From assembly GCA_022360105.1 (NCBI GenBank), contig JAKSDL010000928.1, positions 1-5,142 on the forward strand: a stretch of 5,142 nt of DNA, read 5' to 3'. Shown here in pieces: positions 4,829-5,142 of this stretch. Origin of the DNA: Pseudomonadota bacterium (GTDB taxonomy: Bacteria > SAR324 > XYD2-FULL-50-16 > JAHJRI01). Under the pieces are notes generated by a model. The model did not search any database and was not told where the DNA came from. It saw nothing but the letters and a program-made list of their open reading frames with translations. Numbering within the stretch: position 1 is the first letter of the stretch; every line of letters begins with the position of its first letter. Both the position numbers and the translations under genes were made by a program.

Positions 4829-5142
4829 TTATCCAGGTTATTACTTACCAATAGCTTAGGCGATAATTCCGATTTTGGTGAATTAAAACTGCTGACAATA
4901 CCTTCGAGTTCGTTTGCCTGGGTTAAAAGTTCGTCTGCAGTTGACGCTGTTTGTTCCGCAATGGCGGTGTTATCCTGCACTACCCGGTTGACCTGGTTCA
5001 GTCCATTGTTGATTTCACGTATCCCCTGGTTTTGTTGTTGAGAAGCTGATGCAATATCAAGAACAATATTGTTAACCTTTTCGACTTCTTCAGAAATGAG
5101 TTTAAAAGAATCCGCTGTTAAATTGGACTTATTCACACCTTC
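4825..5142 (-). CDS. C-terminal end of a methyl-accepting chemotaxis protein (partial)
   Basis: The frame is open from the window edge (5142) to a TAG at 4825-4827, giving the last 105 residues. It is the end of the cytoplasmic signalling domain of a chemoreceptor, a long helical hairpin that relays ligand binding to CheA and CheW and is tuned by methylation. Visible are the segment IASASQQQNQGIREINNGLNQVN (typically ASxxQxxGIxxIN in this family) and DNTAIAEQTASTADELL. The latter contains TAIAEQTAST, which fits the receptor methylation consensus with the modified Glu/Gln pair in the middle. The helix ends at about IVSSF, and a 19-residue polar tail follows. No CheR-binding pentapeptide of the xWxxF kind is present at the C-terminus. 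The sensor and membrane parts lie outside the window. A GTG at 5134-5136 is internal, not a start. Confidence 0.88.
   Translation of the reverse strand, partial: EGVNKSNLTADSFKLISEEVEKVNNIVLDIASASQQQNQGIREINNGLNQVNRVVQDNTAIAEQTASTADELLTQANELEGIVSSFNSPKSELSPKLLVSNNLDN

Noticed and set aside
5134..5136. GTG as the start of the right-hand chemotaxis gene
   Set aside because: The frame stays open to the window edge and the domain is clearly the end of a much longer receptor.
1..5142. CRISPR array, tRNA or rRNA genes
   Set aside because: No regularly spaced short repeats, cloverleaf or conserved ribosomal sequence was seen on either strand.

Overview
The window looks like an accessory stretch of a bacterial chromosome of moderate to low GC. 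It has isolated single genes, long gene-poor gaps and a family of dispersed palindromic repeats. Two things point tentatively to a Desulfobacterota-like or similar Gram-negative, chemotactic host: methyl-accepting chemotaxis protein (MCP) ends and the GCTGAGAGCTGA-style repeats. No ribosomal or strictly taxonomic marker is present, so this placement is inference.

Layout. Bases 1-119 are the 3' end of an unidentified helical protein. Bases 120-458 are a regulatory gap with a 17-bp palindrome, a good sigma-70-type promoter and a 10-bp direct repeat. They lead into an intact AcuB-like protein with two CBS domains and an ACT-like domain (459-1154), followed by a hairpin. Between 1249 and 1422, on the minus strand, is what appears to be a decayed MCP C-terminus with an in-frame stop. 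Repeat copy A follows (about 1491-1643), then an intact class III PLP aminotransferase (1830-2990). The aminotransferase has two oddities: Asn replaces the cofactor-pairing Asp, and it carries a four-cysteine cluster.

From 3319 to 4828, two inverted copies of the repeat (B and C) bracket a two-gene unit. The first gene encodes a 73-residue one-pass membrane/coiled-coil protein (3637-3858). The second encodes a CatA-like acetyltransferase (3894-4544, TTG start) whose HHxxxDG catalytic motif is intact but which differs at two positions important in classical chloramphenicol acetyltransferase. Repeat C runs up to the stop codon of an MCP on the minus strand (4825 to beyond the window end).

How the genes work together. 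Only the membrane protein and the acetyltransferase look like an operon (35-bp gap, same strand). The other genes look like independent units. The most interesting structure is the repeat family. Its three copies share an ordered set of inverted-repeat arms, with one compensated base-pair change and two stems that would cross each other. This suggests a structured DNA or RNA element, possibly mobile, rather than random sequence.
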